Shown: positions 1 to 9,062, counted from the first letter of the stretch. The stretch: DNA of 64,000 nucleotides from Marispirochaeta sp964554875 (GCA_964554875.1 CAZKQJ010000025.1:4440-68439); one strand, 5' to 3'. Translations and numbers: made by a program. Notes: generated by a model from the letters alone, not told the origin.

Positions 1-2184
1 GAGGCCCGGGAGCACCTTGAGAGTATTGAAAAAAAGATATTGAGTCTTGAAAATCAGAATGATAACGATACGGTGAACGATATCTTCCGTTCCATGCATA
101 CCATAAAGGGGGTCTCCTCTTTTCTCGGCCTGACGGCTGTCAAGACTTTAAGTCATCATATGGAGACAGTACTCGATGGGGTGCGAAAGGGTTCTGTTGC
201 CGCGAATACGGAAATGATCGACACCCTGCTCGAAGGGGTGGATCTTCTTACCCGTCTGGTTGATGATCTGGGGAAAAAGAGTGAACAGAAGATCAAGGCA
301 CCGCAAACGAGAATCTTTGAACTCGAGATGGATGTCGATCCCTACGTGGAAAAGCTGGTTGCCTTTTCCAGGGATATAAAAGCGGAAGAAGAAAAAACCG
401 ATACCGGGTCCTTCTCAACCGAGGAACTATTTACCCAGGAGATGGTGGAGAAGTATGTAGCCGAGTCCATGGATCTTCTGGATACTGCAGAAAAAGCGAT
501 TCTGGATCTGGAGGATAATTCCCATAAAGCCTCGCTGATTGATGAAGCCTTTCGTGCCGTACACACAATTAAGGGAAACGCCGGCTTTTTCTGGTACGGA
601 TACATTGAAAAGCTCTGTATGGATGTCGAGTCTGTTCTGGATATTATGCGCAAGGACCCCCGGGCTATTCGAAATACGGTAATCTCGTCTCTCCTGACCG
701 CCATTGATGAAATACGTTTCGGCCTTCAGAGAATCCAGTCAGGAGAACTGAAGCCCGGTGCCTTCTCTGATGACGACAGGGCCGAGTACAGTGATGAGAG
801 GCTGAGAAAGGGAGAGGCCAAACCCCTCGGACAGCTGCTGGTGGAAATGGGAGCTGTCTCCCGGGAAGCGGTGGAGGAAGCCCTGGATAAACAGGGTATG
901 CGTCTGGGGGAGCTCTTGATCAGTGAGGGTATCACCGATTCGGACAGCATCGAGAAGGCCCTGAAACAGCAGGGACGAGCTCCGGAGGCCGCCGAAGACA
1001 CCGGTTCGGGATACAGCTTCAAGCGAAAAGATATCCGTGTTGACACCGAAAGGCTGGATCGTCTTTTTGATCTCATGGGAGAGCTTATCACCGCAGAAGC
1101 CATGGTATTGCACAACCCGGATCTGCTCTCCCTTGATCTACCGGAGTTTCAGAAGGCCGGGACCTACCTATCCAAGATTACCAGGGAGATGCAGGAAATC
1201 ACCATGTCCATCCGGATGATTCCCCTGGACGGGCTTTTCAGCAAGATGCGCCGTCTTGTACGGGACCTTTCCCGCAAGTTTTCCAAAGAGGTCAACTTCC
1301 ATGTCAGCGGAGAAGAGACCGAGATGGATCGTAATGTTATGGAAGAAATCTCCGATCCTCTGGTCCACATAATTCGAAACGCCATTGACCATGGAATCGA
1401 GCCGGTGGATGTGCGCCGAAAAGCCGGTAAACCGGAGGCGGGAAATGTATACCTCGACGCTAAGTACGAAGGTAACGAAATATGGATAAGTATTCAGGAT
1501 GACGGAGGCGGACTCAATACCGAGAAGATTCTCCAGAAATCCAGGGAGCGGGGAATAATCGGGGCGGATGTGGAACCGGGGGAGGACGAGATTTATCAGC
1601 TGATCTTCGAGCCGGGATTCTCTACTGCTCAACAGGTCTCGGAAATCTCCGGCCGCGGGGTCGGCATGGATGTCGTAAAACGAAACCTGGAAAAGCTCAG
1701 GGGAAAGATAGATATTCGAAGCGATGCCGGAAAAGGCACGGAATTTATTCTGCGGATTCCTCTGACCCTGGCGATTATAGACGGAGTTACTGCCAGGGTC
1801 GGGAACATGCTCTATTCGGTTCCTGTAAACGATGTAACATCCTTTCAAAAGGTGGAAGCTGGGCAGATAACCGAGACAAATCGTTCCCGTGAGGTATTCA
1901 GACTGCGGGACGATCTTATTCCTGTTGTTCGGCTTGCCGATTTTTTCAGGATTACGGGTGGGATCCGCCGGGTTGAGGATGGAATCCTCGTGGTTTCCCA
2001 GGCAGGAAGGCGCAGCGTCGCACTTCTTGTGGATGAAATTGTCGGATACCGTCAGCTTGTGGTTAAGGCCCTCCCGGACTACATGGGAGAAATGCGGGCC
2101 ATTTCCGGTTGCAGTATAATGGGCGATGGCGAAGTAAGCCTGATTCTGGATATGGGGGCGATCGTCAATGAGGAACTCGATTGA
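1..2184 (+). CDS. cheA: Chemotaxis histidine kinase CheA (5' end outside window)
   Basis: CheA receives signals from chemoreceptors, autophosphorylates and passes phosphate to CheY and CheB. The frame is open from base 1, so the true start lies upstream. Counting from the TTG at 40, two Hpt domains are visible with phospho-accepting histidines at about 20 and 175, both in HTIKG motifs. Residues 262-311 hold two copies of the MshEN-type 24-residue motif. The dimerisation region begins near 330. It is followed by an N box (HIIRNAIDHGIEP), nucleotide-binding DDGGG and GRGVGMDVV motifs, and a C-terminal CheW-like domain. Two or more Hpt domains are unusual but known; the MshEN-like insert is the odd part. 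It is first in the visible che operon and overlaps cheR by four bases (TTGA). Confidence 0.95.
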   Translation, partial: EAREHLESIEKKILSLENQNDNDTVNDIFRSMHTIKGVSSFLGLTAVKTLSHHMETVLDGVRKGSVAANTEMIDTLLEGVDLLTRLVDDLGKKSEQKIKAPQTRIFELEMDVDPYVEKLVAFSRDIKAEEEKTDTGSFSTEELFTQEMVEKYVAESMDLLDTAEKAILDLEDNSHKASLIDEAFRAVHTIKGNAGFFWYGYIEKLCMDVESVLDIMRKDPRAIRNTVISSLLTAIDEIRFGLQRIQSGELKPGAFSDDDRAEYSDERLRKGEAKPLGQLLVEMGAVSREAVEEALDKQGMRLGELLISEGITDSDSIEKALKQQGRAPEAAEDTGSGYSFKRKDIRVDTERLDRLFDLMGELITAEAMVLHNPDLLSLDLPEFQKAGTYLSKITREMQEITMSIRMIPLDGLFSKMRRLVRDLSRKFSKEVNFHVSGEETEMDRNVMEEISDPLVHIIRNAIDHGIEPVDVRRKAGKPEAGNVYLDAKYEGNEIWISIQDDGGGLNTEKILQKSRERGIIGADVEPGEDEIYQLIFEPGFSTAQQVSEISGRGVGMDVVKRNLEKLRGKIDIRSDAGKGTEFILRIPLTLAIIDGVTARVGNMLYSVPVNDVTSFQKVEAGQITETNRSREVFRLRDDLIPVVRLADFFRITGGIRRVEDGILVVSQAGRRSVALLVDEIVGYRQLVVKALPDYMGEMRAISGCSIMGDGEVSLILDMGAIVNEELD

Positions 2185-3032
2185 GCGCTATGTACGGCCT
2201 TCTTGATATCAGCGAAAAAGAGTTTCAGGATATTTCCCGGCTTGTCCATGGTCGTTTTGGCATTAATCTAACGGATAAAAAAGTCACCCTGGTCAAGGGG
2301 CGCCTTAACAAGCTTATCCGGGAACGGGGATATACCTCCTTCAGCCAGTATTACAAGGCTGTTATGGAGGATACCACGGGGGCTGAACTCCTCGGGCTTG
2401 TGGATAAAATCTCAACCAACCATACCTATTTCTTCAGGGAGAATGATCATTTTCAGATACTCCGGGAAAGTATCCTTCCGGAAACCCTTGCGAGTATCCC
2501 CGGTGGAGATGTATGGGAGTTGAAAATATGGTGTGCAGGCTGTTCTTCCGGGGAGGAGGCCTATACTCTGGCCATCGAACTTCTGGATTTCTCCCGGGCT
2601 CTGGGCTCCAGCCTTGCCGGCAGAATAATTCTGGCCACCGATATTTCTCTCAGCGCTCTTGAAGCAGCAGCAAAAGGGGATTACGTTGCCGAACGGGTCC
2701 GGGGTGTTTCCCGGGAACATCTGTCCCGGTATTTTACCCTAACACCTGCCGGCACCTATCGGGTTAAAGAGAGCCTGCGGTCCCTGATTCTTTTCAAACG
2801 CCTGAACCTTATGCGGGAAAGTTTCCCTTTTAAGGGAAAGTTTCATATGATCTTCTGCAGGAACGTTATGATTTACTTTGATAAACCGACGAAGGATCGT
2901 CTGGTTGAACATTTTTCCGATCTGCTGTATCCCGGGGGACACCTTTTTATTGGTCATTCCGAGTCCCTGGGACGGGACCTGGCGACATTTGAATACAGGC
3001 AGCCGGCTCTATACAGAAAACGGGGGATATGA
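2181..3032 (+). CDS. cheR: Chemoreceptor glutamate methyltransferase CheR
   Basis: CheR methylates glutamates on chemoreceptors with S-adenosylmethionine, the adaptation arm opposed by CheB. The 283-residue protein has the usual length. It shows an all-alpha N-terminal domain, the STNHTYFFRE segment (78-87), the SAM-binding WCAGCSSGEEAYTL loop (117-130) and the FCRNVMIYF motif near 230. The start chosen is TTG at 2181, with AGGA six bases upstream and four-base overlap with cheA; an ATG at 2190 is possible but lies farther from the ribosome binding site. Confidence 0.95.
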   Translation: MSAMYGLLDISEKEFQDISRLVHGRFGINLTDKKVTLVKGRLNKLIRERGYTSFSQYYKAVMEDTTGAELLGLVDKISTNHTYFFRENDHFQILRESILPETLASIPGGDVWELKIWCAGCSSGEEAYTLAIELLDFSRALGSSLAGRIILATDISLSALEAAAKGDYVAERVRGVSREHLSRYFTLTPAGTYRVKESLRSLILFKRLNLMRESFPFKGKFHMIFCRNVMIYFDKPTKDRLVEHFSDLLYPGGHLFIGHSESLGRDLATFEYRQPALYRKRGI

Positions 3033-3035
3033 TTC

Positions 3036-4082
3036 TTGGCAAAGATTAAAGTATTGATAATTGATGATTCCGCCCTTGCCCGGGAGCTCTTGAGCAAGGG
3101 CTTGTCCAGAGACCCGGCAATCGAAGTTATCGGAACAGCTCAGGATGTCTACGTAGCCAGGGACAAGATAGTCTATTTAAAACCTGATGTTCTGACCCTC
3201 GATGTGGAAATGCCGAAAATGGATGGCGTGGAATTCCTGCGCAAGCTGATGCCCCAGTATCCGCTGCCTGTTGTTATGGTGTCCGCCCTGACGGCTCCGG
3301 GGGCCCAGGTTACCCTGGAAGCCCTTGAACTTGGCGCAGTTGATTTTGTTCTCAAGCCCTCTTCGAGTTTTGGAAACCGACTGGATGAGATGTTTCAGGA
3401 ACTTGCCCAGAAGATCAAGGTAGCGGCCTTTGTGGATGTTTCAAAATACAGGAATAACCGGATTGTACCGGCCAGTGAGAAACGCCGGCATCTGATAGGA
3501 GGAACCGACAAGATTATCGCCATCGGAGCCTCGACCGGCGGTACCGTGGCTCTGCGAAAAATCATCGAGGAGTTCCCTCCGAATATTCCTGCCACACTGA
3601 TTGTCCAGCACATGCCGCCAAAGTTTACGAAAATGTTCGCTGATCGTTTGAATGATCATGCCAGGGTGAGTGTCGCGGAGGCAAAAAACGGGGATCGGCT
3701 GGTCGCCGGGCAGGTTCTCATTGCTCCGGGGGGATTCCATATGCGTCTCAAGCGCTCCGGCGGTGTATACACGGTACAATGCGCCGAAGGCCCTCCGGTG
3801 AATGGGCACTGCCCGTCTGTGGATGTACTTTTTGAGTCCGTTGCCGCAGAAGCTGGAGGAAATGCCCTGGGGGTAATACTCACCGGAATGGGCCGGGACG
3901 GTGCACGGGGGCTCCTCCAGATGCGAGAAAACGGCGCGAAAACGCTGGCTCAGGACGAGGCAAGTTCAGTTGTCTATGGCATGCCCAGGGAGGCCTTCGA
4001 AATGGGGGCTGTTGATTCCCTTACTCCTCTTTCCTCGATGACTGATGCCATTGTGCGTCAGTTGGAAGGAGCGAAGGTATAA
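3036..4082 (+). CDS. cheB: Protein-glutamate methylesterase/deamidase CheB
   Basis: CheB removes receptor methyl groups and deamidates glutamines when phosphorylated by CheA. The 348 residues carry an N-terminal receiver domain with acidic pair D10-D11, phosphorylation site D56 (TLDVEMPKMDG) and a Lys-Pro pair near 107-108. The C-terminal methylesterase domain has the catalytic S166 (GASTGGT), H192 (QHMPPKFT) and D288 (GMGRDGA). All key residues are present. The start is TTG, three bases after the cheR stop, with a GGGGGAT ribosome binding site. Confidence 0.96.
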   Translation: MAKIKVLIIDDSALARELLSKGLSRDPAIEVIGTAQDVYVARDKIVYLKPDVLTLDVEMPKMDGVEFLRKLMPQYPLPVVMVSALTAPGAQVTLEALELGAVDFVLKPSSSFGNRLDEMFQELAQKIKVAAFVDVSKYRNNRIVPASEKRRHLIGGTDKIIAIGASTGGTVALRKIIEEFPPNIPATLIVQHMPPKFTKMFADRLNDHARVSVAEAKNGDRLVAGQVLIAPGGFHMRLKRSGGVYTVQCAEGPPVNGHCPSVDVLFESVAAEAGGNALGVILTGMGRDGARGLLQMRENGAKTLAQDEASSVVYGMPREAFEMGAVDSLTPLSSMTDAIVRQLEGAKV

Positions 4083-4086
4083 GACT

Positions 4087-4563
4087 ATGAGAACAGATGT
4101 CGGAATCGGTGATTTTCACGCCAGCGGGAATCCCGGCGAAATAATCAAAACCTATGCCCTTGGCTCCTGTGTGGCCGTTCTGATGTACGATAAAGTGCGC
4201 AGAATTGCGGGGATGATCCATGTCGCCCTCCCTGAATCCAGGTTGAACGAAGAAAAAGCTGAGACCCGTCCCGGTTACTTCGCTGACACGGGTATCCCCG
4301 CTCTCCTGAAGGCTTTCACTGCTGCCGGTGGGGACCAGCGGAAAGCGCAGATAAAGATAGCCGGTGGGGCATCCATTCTTGACGAAAACAGGACCTTTGA
4401 TATAGGCCGGCGTAACGTGATCGCAATAAAACGAGCCTTATGGAAGTATGGTCTTGGCGTCATTGCCGAAGATGTGGGAGGAAAGATAAGTCGTACTGTT
4501 TCGATAGAAGTGGATACCGGTACTATTATGATTAATAATGCCAAAAACAGCTGGACAATCTGA
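4087..4563 (+). CDS. cheD: Chemoreceptor glutamine deamidase CheD
   Basis: CheD deamidates receptor glutamines and, in other bacteria, interacts with CheC/CheX-type phosphatases. The ATG at 4087, with GAAGG nine bases upstream, gives 158 residues. An earlier in-frame start inside cheB was rejected because it adds unmatched sequence. The catalytic set of the family (Thr, Cys, His) is visible as T22, C28 (ALGSCVAV) and H45 (GMIHVALPES). It lies four bases after cheB. Confidence 0.94.
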   Translation: MRTDVGIGDFHASGNPGEIIKTYALGSCVAVLMYDKVRRIAGMIHVALPESRLNEEKAETRPGYFADTGIPALLKAFTAAGGDQRKAQIKIAGGASILDENRTFDIGRRNVIAIKRALWKYGLGVIAEDVGGKISRTVSIEVDTGTIMINNAKNSWTI

Positions 4564-4584
4564 TTGTAAAGGAGTGTAATCAAT

Positions 4585-4953
4585 ATGGAGTTCAGTAGAA
4601 TCCTGATAGTCGACGACTCTGCTACATCCAGAATGATAATCAAGCGCTGCTTCCAGATCGCCGGGTACGGAGATATTCAGTACCTCGAAGCCGAGGATGG
4701 ACTGGCAGCTCTATCGTTACTGCAGAAGGAGCGGGTCGATCTTGTTGTAAGCGATATAAAGATGCCCAAAATGGACGGAACAACCCTTGTACGTAAGCTA
4801 CGTCTGAACAAGGAGATTGGCACTATTCCCGTGGTTATTATTTCCAGTGTGGGGAACGAGGCCCTCGAGGAGCAGTTACGGGAATCCTCGGTCATAGCGA
4901 TTATCAAGAAACCGGTTTCACCGGCTAAAATCCTCTCGTTTATGGAGGAGTGA
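4585..4953 (+). CDS. cheY: Chemotaxis response regulator CheY
   Basis: Single receiver domain of 122 residues that, when phosphorylated by CheA, would bind the flagellar motor switch. It has the acidic pair D10-D11, phosphorylation site D57 (VVSDIKMPKMDG) and a conserved Lys-Pro at about 109-110. No output domain follows. AAAGGAG lies at a normal distance before ATG. The stop codon is directly followed by the cheX start. Confidence 0.92.
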   Translation: MEFSRILIVDDSATSRMIIKRCFQIAGYGDIQYLEAEDGLAALSLLQKERVDLVVSDIKMPKMDGTTLVRKLRLNKEIGTIPVVIISSVGNEALEEQLRESSVIAIIKKPVSPAKILSFMEE

Positions 4954-5415
4954 ATGTCTATAGAAGAGAAGCTTAAACAGAGCATGGATGAAGCGGTTAT
5001 GCAGACCTTTGCGGAAATGGCATTTGTCGATGTGCTGCCCGCGGATATTCCGAAGATCGACCACAGCCAGATCATGATCATCGAGATAACCCGGCCACAG
5101 CGTGGGGTCATGTATCTGCTTATGCCCAGGGAGTGCAAGCAATGTGTTGTTGAGAATATTCACGGGGACTCATGGGAGAGTCTTTCGGTTGATCAGATTG
5201 ATGACTGTCTGCTGGAGCTCCTGAACGTTCTGGGGGGCAATTTCCTCAGCAGATACTATGGAGAAGCGGTAAGCTACAGTGTGAGCTTTCCCCAGGTTGT
5301 TTTTGATGAGTCCGAGTTACCCGACCTTGAGAGTTTTTCGTATTATAGCTACGACGCTGAGGGGATTCCTTTTGCTGTCGCCCTGAAGATGGAAACTCAA
5401 GGAGATAGTGTGTGA
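4954..5415 (+). CDS. cheX: CheX/CheC-type CheY-P phosphatase
   Basis: This 153-residue protein belongs to the CheX/CheC fold that dephosphorylates CheY-P and ends the signal. The N-terminal TFAEMAFVDV segment resembles the CheX start. The catalytic family signature D-x3-E-x2-N is seen at D84-E88-N91 (DCLLELLN), with a proline about 22 residues later, as expected for the active-site helix. Only one such signature is seen, as in CheX. It begins immediately after cheY and overlaps the next receiver gene by four bases, so phosphatase and substrates are coexpressed. Confidence 0.85.
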   Translation: MSIEEKLKQSMDEAVMQTFAEMAFVDVLPADIPKIDHSQIMIIEITRPQRGVMYLLMPRECKQCVVENIHGDSWESLSVDQIDDCLLELLNVLGGNFLSRYYGEAVSYSVSFPQVVFDESELPDLESFSYYSYDAEGIPFAVALKMETQGDSV

Positions 5416-5816
5416 AGATTTTGATTGTTGAAGATGATTTTGCCAGCCGGAAATTGATGCAGAAATACTTGAGCCCCTACGGTATCTGCGAAGTGGTTGT
5501 TGACGGGGAAGAGGCGGTACTCGCTTTCCGTGAATCCCTGGAAAACGATGATCCCTTTGACCTTATATGCCTGGATATAATGCTGCCGAAAAAGGATGGT
5601 CAACAGGTGCTCAAGTCGATTCGCAGCATGGAAGCTGCCCGCGGGATAGAAGGAAGTGCGGGGGTGAAGGTTATCATGACCACAGCCCTGGGGGATGCTG
5701 AGAATATCATGTCGGCCTTTCGGTCTCAATGCGAGGGATATCTTACCAAACCCGTTACCCGACAGCGACTGCTTGACGAGATCAGGGAGCTTGGACTGAT
5801 GACGGAGGGTGAGTAA
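5412..5816 (+). CDS. Second CheY-like single-domain response regulator
   Basis: Receiver-only protein of 134 residues with acidic residues E7-D8-D9, phosphorylation site D55 (LICLDIMLPKKDG) and a Lys-Pro near 116 (YLTKPVT). It differs clearly from the first CheY, so it is not a recent copy. It could act as a phosphate sink or a separate output of CheA. GTG start overlaps the cheX stop (GTGA), with GGAG seven bases upstream. Last gene of the che operon; a convergent gene begins 17 bases later. Confidence 0.88.
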   Translation: MKILIVEDDFASRKLMQKYLSPYGICEVVVDGEEAVLAFRESLENDDPFDLICLDIMLPKKDGQQVLKSIRSMEAARGIEGSAGVKVIMTTALGDAENIMSAFRSQCEGYLTKPVTRQRLLDEIRELGLMTEGE

Positions 5817-5833
5817 ACTATCGCGAATTATGA

Positions 5834-6946
5834 TCAAAGAATATCTTCCCAGAGAACACCCTTGCCGTCAGAAATGGGTCTGGCTGCAGTCCTGCCCAGT
5901 ATCCGCTTCATGTATCGCGGATGCAGGCCTGGACTAAGCTCTTTTTCCGTGCGGAGAACGGCGATATTTGAGGTATCGAATCTATCGCCGGGACGAATTG
6001 CTGCCGTTGCGTGGATGGATCGGTTGCTGCGTCCGTAATTCTCTGTTTCCGAGGGCGCCAGTTTTTTCTTTCCGTCTCCGTAAACCTTTTCTACCCGTTC
6101 CCGGCCGTATTCCTGTACAAGGAAGGCATGAAGCTCTTCATGAGGTCGTCCGGACCAGTACCGAAGCGCCCGGCTCATGCGCTCGAACTCCTCCGGAGGC
6201 TGGGCTACCGGATCGTCCAGACCGCCGCCTAATCTGTCCAGGGTAAAATGTTTCTCGATACAGATTCCTCCGAAATACAGACTTGCCAGGGGGACCAGGA
6301 GGGGATCGAGGCTGTGGTCGGAGACGCCCACAGGAACACCGAACAGCGCTGAAAGGTGGGGCAGCAGGGAGAGATTGTACTCCTCCGCCGGTGCCGGATA
6401 GCTTGTAATGCAGTGGAGCAGGGCGGTCCTGTTTACCCTGAGTATATCAATGGCTTCTTCAATGTCCGCCAGCTTGCTGACCCCGGTGGATAGAATCACG
6501 CCAAGTCCGCTTTTTCCCAGAGTCTGAAGCAATGGAACATGATTCAGCTCTGGCGAGGCAATCTTGATGACTCCGCATTCGAGTTGCATGAGTTCTCTGA
6601 GGCTCCGTTCTCCGAAGGGGGTACAGAGAAATCCGATTCCCAGTGTTTCGGCATGACTCCTTGCAGCCTCCAGAAACGCGCTTCCCGTTTCCAGGGATCG
6701 GAAGACCTCATACAGAGGAGTGTCTCCCCCCGGAAGAGGAACCATCCCGGTTTCTGGATGAATTATCTCGTCGGCATAGACATGCTGCAACTTGACGCAA
6801 TCCGCTCCGCTTTCCCTGGCTGCGTCGATAAGCTCAAGGGCTCTGCCAATACTGCCCTGATGGGATGTTCCGATCTCCGCAATAATCAGCGGACTTGATG
6901 ATCCGGCATCGGGGCCCCATATTCTCCGGGAAATCGAGTTATCCAC
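5834..6946 (-). CDS. N-acetylneuraminate synthase family protein (NeuB/PseI/LegI type)
   Basis: Condenses phosphoenolpyruvate with an amino sugar to give a nonulosonic acid (sialic, pseudaminic or legionaminic type). The 370-residue protein has the NeuB barrel, with IAEIGTSHQGS near residue 22, a CVKLQ segment, STGVS, GVSDHS and EKHFTLDR metal and substrate motifs. A C-terminal SAF (antifreeze-like) domain (residues about 305-370) contains IHATAAIRPGD. No CMP transferase or flagellin gene is adjacent, so the exact sugar is unknown. The GTG start lies inside the end of pncB (8-base overlap), with no clear ribosome binding site, suggesting translational coupling. Confidence 0.85.
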   Translation of the reverse strand: MDNSISRRIWGPDAGSSSPLIIAEIGTSHQGSIGRALELIDAARESGADCVKLQHVYADEIIHPETGMVPLPGGDTPLYEVFRSLETGSAFLEAARSHAETLGIGFLCTPFGERSLRELMQLECGVIKIASPELNHVPLLQTLGKSGLGVILSTGVSKLADIEEAIDILRVNRTALLHCITSYPAPAEEYNLSLLPHLSALFGVPVGVSDHSLDPLLVPLASLYFGGICIEKHFTLDRLGGGLDDPVAQPPEEFERMSRALRYWSGRPHEELHAFLVQEYGRERVEKVYGDGKKKLAPSETENYGRSNRSIHATAAIRPGDRFDTSNIAVLRTEKELSPGLHPRYMKRILGRTAARPISDGKGVLWEDIL

Positions 6947-8363
6947 GTTGGTATTCGTCTATCATTCTGAATTTCAGGTCCCGCAGTGGGCGTGAGAGAG
7001 ATATCTTGTATTCGTGGGGATTGATCTGTCGCAGAAAGGTCTCGTCCATGCGCCGCAGCTGGGTAAGGACCCTTTCGCGAACCTCCGTGAGGTCTTCAGG
7101 AAGATTGAGTCGTTTACCTCCCTCCATGACCGGAAGAAGCTGTGCCTCGGCGGAGTGGTATGAGCTGAACAGGGTATGTTTATAGTGCAGTGTCGGGTGG
7201 AAAAGTTCGATGGGACCTTGGGGTTTCGCTTCGTCAATTAATTGAATCACATCCCGTAAAGGAGTTCGCTCCCCGTCATAAAAACGGTACACCTGTTTTA
7301 TCCCGGGGTTCGTCATCTTGGCCGGATTGTTGGAAACCTTCATGGTGGGGATGATTCTGCCGTTCTGGACGCGGGCTGATAGTTTATACACCCCGGAGAC
7401 TGATGCGTCCGGATGTCCGGTGGCGAGCTGGGTTCCCACACCCCATACATCCACCGGGGCCTTCTCTGTCAGGAGCTGGGCTGCTATCTGTTCGTTCAGG
7501 TCCCCGGAGACTGCGATAAAGGCGTCTTCGAGTCCGGCTTCATCCAGTCGGGAGCGAACCTGCTTGCTCAGGTAAGAGAGGTCGCCGGAATCCAGGCGAA
7601 CGCCAATCCGCTTTCCCTGTTTTTTCAGCCTTTTTCCGATGATAACGGCGTTCTCGATGCCCTGCTTCAGAGTGTCAAAGGTATCGATCAAGAGTATTGA
7701 ACTGTCGGGATAGAGCTCCGAATAGCGCTCAAAGGATTCGAGTTCCGAATCAAAGGCCATAACCCAGGAATGGGCCATGGTGCCGCTCACGGGAATCCCG
7801 TACAGGCGGCCGGCAAGAGTGTTGGAGGTACCGCTTGCTCCGCCGATGTAGGCAGCCCGGGAGGCCAGAAGCGCTCCGTTGTATCCGTGGGCCCGGCGCA
7901 TACCGAATTCCAGAATGCTGCCGAATTCGCTGGCCACAAGGACCCTGGCGGCCTTTGTGGCGATAAGGGTCTGGAAATTGACCACGTTCAGCAGCAAACT
8001 TTCTATGATCTGCGCCTCGATAAGCGGGGCCTCGACCCTGATAAGGGGTTCCTCGGGAAAAACCAGACTCCCTTCGCGAAAGGAGAGAACCGAACCGCTG
8101 AAGCGGAACTCCGAGAGATACTCAAGAAACTCTTCTCCGAAATAGCCCAGAGAACGCAGGTAGCTGATGTCTTCGCTGCTGAAGCGCAGATCCTCAAGAT
8201 CATCCAGGAGGGGGTCGATCCCGGCGAAGACCGCGAAGCCGCCTCCGTAGGGCTGCCTGCGGAAAAACATGTCGAAGACCACCCGGGGATTGTGCCGGTT
8301 CAGCAGATATCCCTGGGCCATGGTAAGTTCATACAGGTCGGTAAACAGGGGAGAGATACTCAT
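6939..8363 (-). CDS. pncB: Nicotinate phosphoribosyltransferase
   Basis: Converts nicotinate and PRPP to nicotinate mononucleotide in the Preiss-Handler NAD salvage route. The 474 residues are full length for the class found in Gram-positive and many other bacteria. The N-terminal LFTDLYELTMAQGYL, the central RRAHGYNGA segment, RLDSGDLSYLSK and a VWGVGTQLATG loop are typical. It follows pncA with a four-base overlap, so the two sequential salvage enzymes are made together. Confidence 0.94.
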   Translation of the reverse strand: MSISPLFTDLYELTMAQGYLLNRHNPRVVFDMFFRRQPYGGGFAVFAGIDPLLDDLEDLRFSSEDISYLRSLGYFGEEFLEYLSEFRFSGSVLSFREGSLVFPEEPLIRVEAPLIEAQIIESLLLNVVNFQTLIATKAARVLVASEFGSILEFGMRRAHGYNGALLASRAAYIGGASGTSNTLAGRLYGIPVSGTMAHSWVMAFDSELESFERYSELYPDSSILLIDTFDTLKQGIENAVIIGKRLKKQGKRIGVRLDSGDLSYLSKQVRSRLDEAGLEDAFIAVSGDLNEQIAAQLLTEKAPVDVWGVGTQLATGHPDASVSGVYKLSARVQNGRIIPTMKVSNNPAKMTNPGIKQVYRFYDGERTPLRDVIQLIDEAKPQGPIELFHPTLHYKHTLFSSYHSAEAQLLPVMEGGKRLNLPEDLTEVRERVLTQLRRMDETFLRQINPHEYKISLSRPLRDLKFRMIDEYQRG

Positions 8364-8977
8364 GCCGGATCTGCCGACTCAATCAGGCGGGCGCCGGCAT
8401 TTTCCATTTCTTCAAGACGGGTTTTTACGTTCCCCGGAGGAAAATCAACCCCCCGAACGCAGTCGATTACCAGATCTACCCTGTAGCCGAGTTTGAGGGC
8501 GTCCATGACGGTAAAGTACACACAGTAATCCGTTGCCAGTCCGCAGACAGCCAGATCATTGATGCCTAGATTTTTCAGGTAACCGTCAAGACCCGTTGGG
8601 GTCAGGTGATCATTTTCGAAAAATCCGGAATAGGAATCCAGTTCAGGAGAGGTTCCCTTGCTGATTATAAGATCCAGATTGCGCTGATCCAGGTCGGGGT
8701 GAAACTCCGCCCCGGGCGTACCGGGAACACAATGGTCCGGCCATAGAACCTGTTCAATGTTCCCCAGTTTCAGGGTATCCTGGACCTTTTTGCCGGGATG
8801 CCTGGAGGCAAAGGAGATATGCTTCTCCGGGTGCCAGTCCCGGGTTGCCACGACCTTGTAAAATGATTGTGTCAGGGAGTTGACCGCAGGAACTATGGTA
8901 TCCCCCTCATTAACCGCTAAAGCGCCCCCGGGACAGAAGTCGCGCTGCAGATCAACAATAACGAGTGCCTTTTTCAT
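8360..8977 (-). CDS. pncA: Nicotinamidase
   Basis: Hydrolyses nicotinamide to nicotinate, feeding PncB. The ATG at 8977 gives 205 residues beginning MKKALVIVDLQRDF, with GGAGG eight bases upstream; a longer frame to 9016 adds unrelated residues. Catalytic Asp9 (IVDLQRDF), a lysine in the ISKGT segment and the nucleophile cysteine (GLATDYCVYFT) are all present. A near-consensus promoter lies just upstream at 9006-9034. Confidence 0.94.
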   Translation of the reverse strand: MKKALVIVDLQRDFCPGGALAVNEGDTIVPAVNSLTQSFYKVVATRDWHPEKHISFASRHPGKKVQDTLKLGNIEQVLWPDHCVPGTPGAEFHPDLDQRNLDLIISKGTSPELDSYSGFFENDHLTPTGLDGYLKNLGINDLAVCGLATDYCVYFTVMDALKLGYRVDLVIDCVRGVDFPPGNVKTRLEEMENAGARLIESADPA

Positions 8978-9005
8978 GATCTTACCTCCAGCTGCGTATA
9001 TGCTA

Positions 9006-9034
9006 AGTATAACCACTAGAGGCCTTTATGTTAA
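9006..9034 (-). promoter_or_regulatory. Promoter of the pncA-pncB-neuB operon
   Basis: On the - strand, TTAACA, a 17-base spacer and TATACT form a near-consensus housekeeping promoter. The predicted transcript starts about 20 bases before the pncA ATG, leaving room for its GGAGG site. Confidence 0.7.
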
Positions 9035-9062
9035 ACACCTTTTTCAGGTCTGATTAAAAGTC

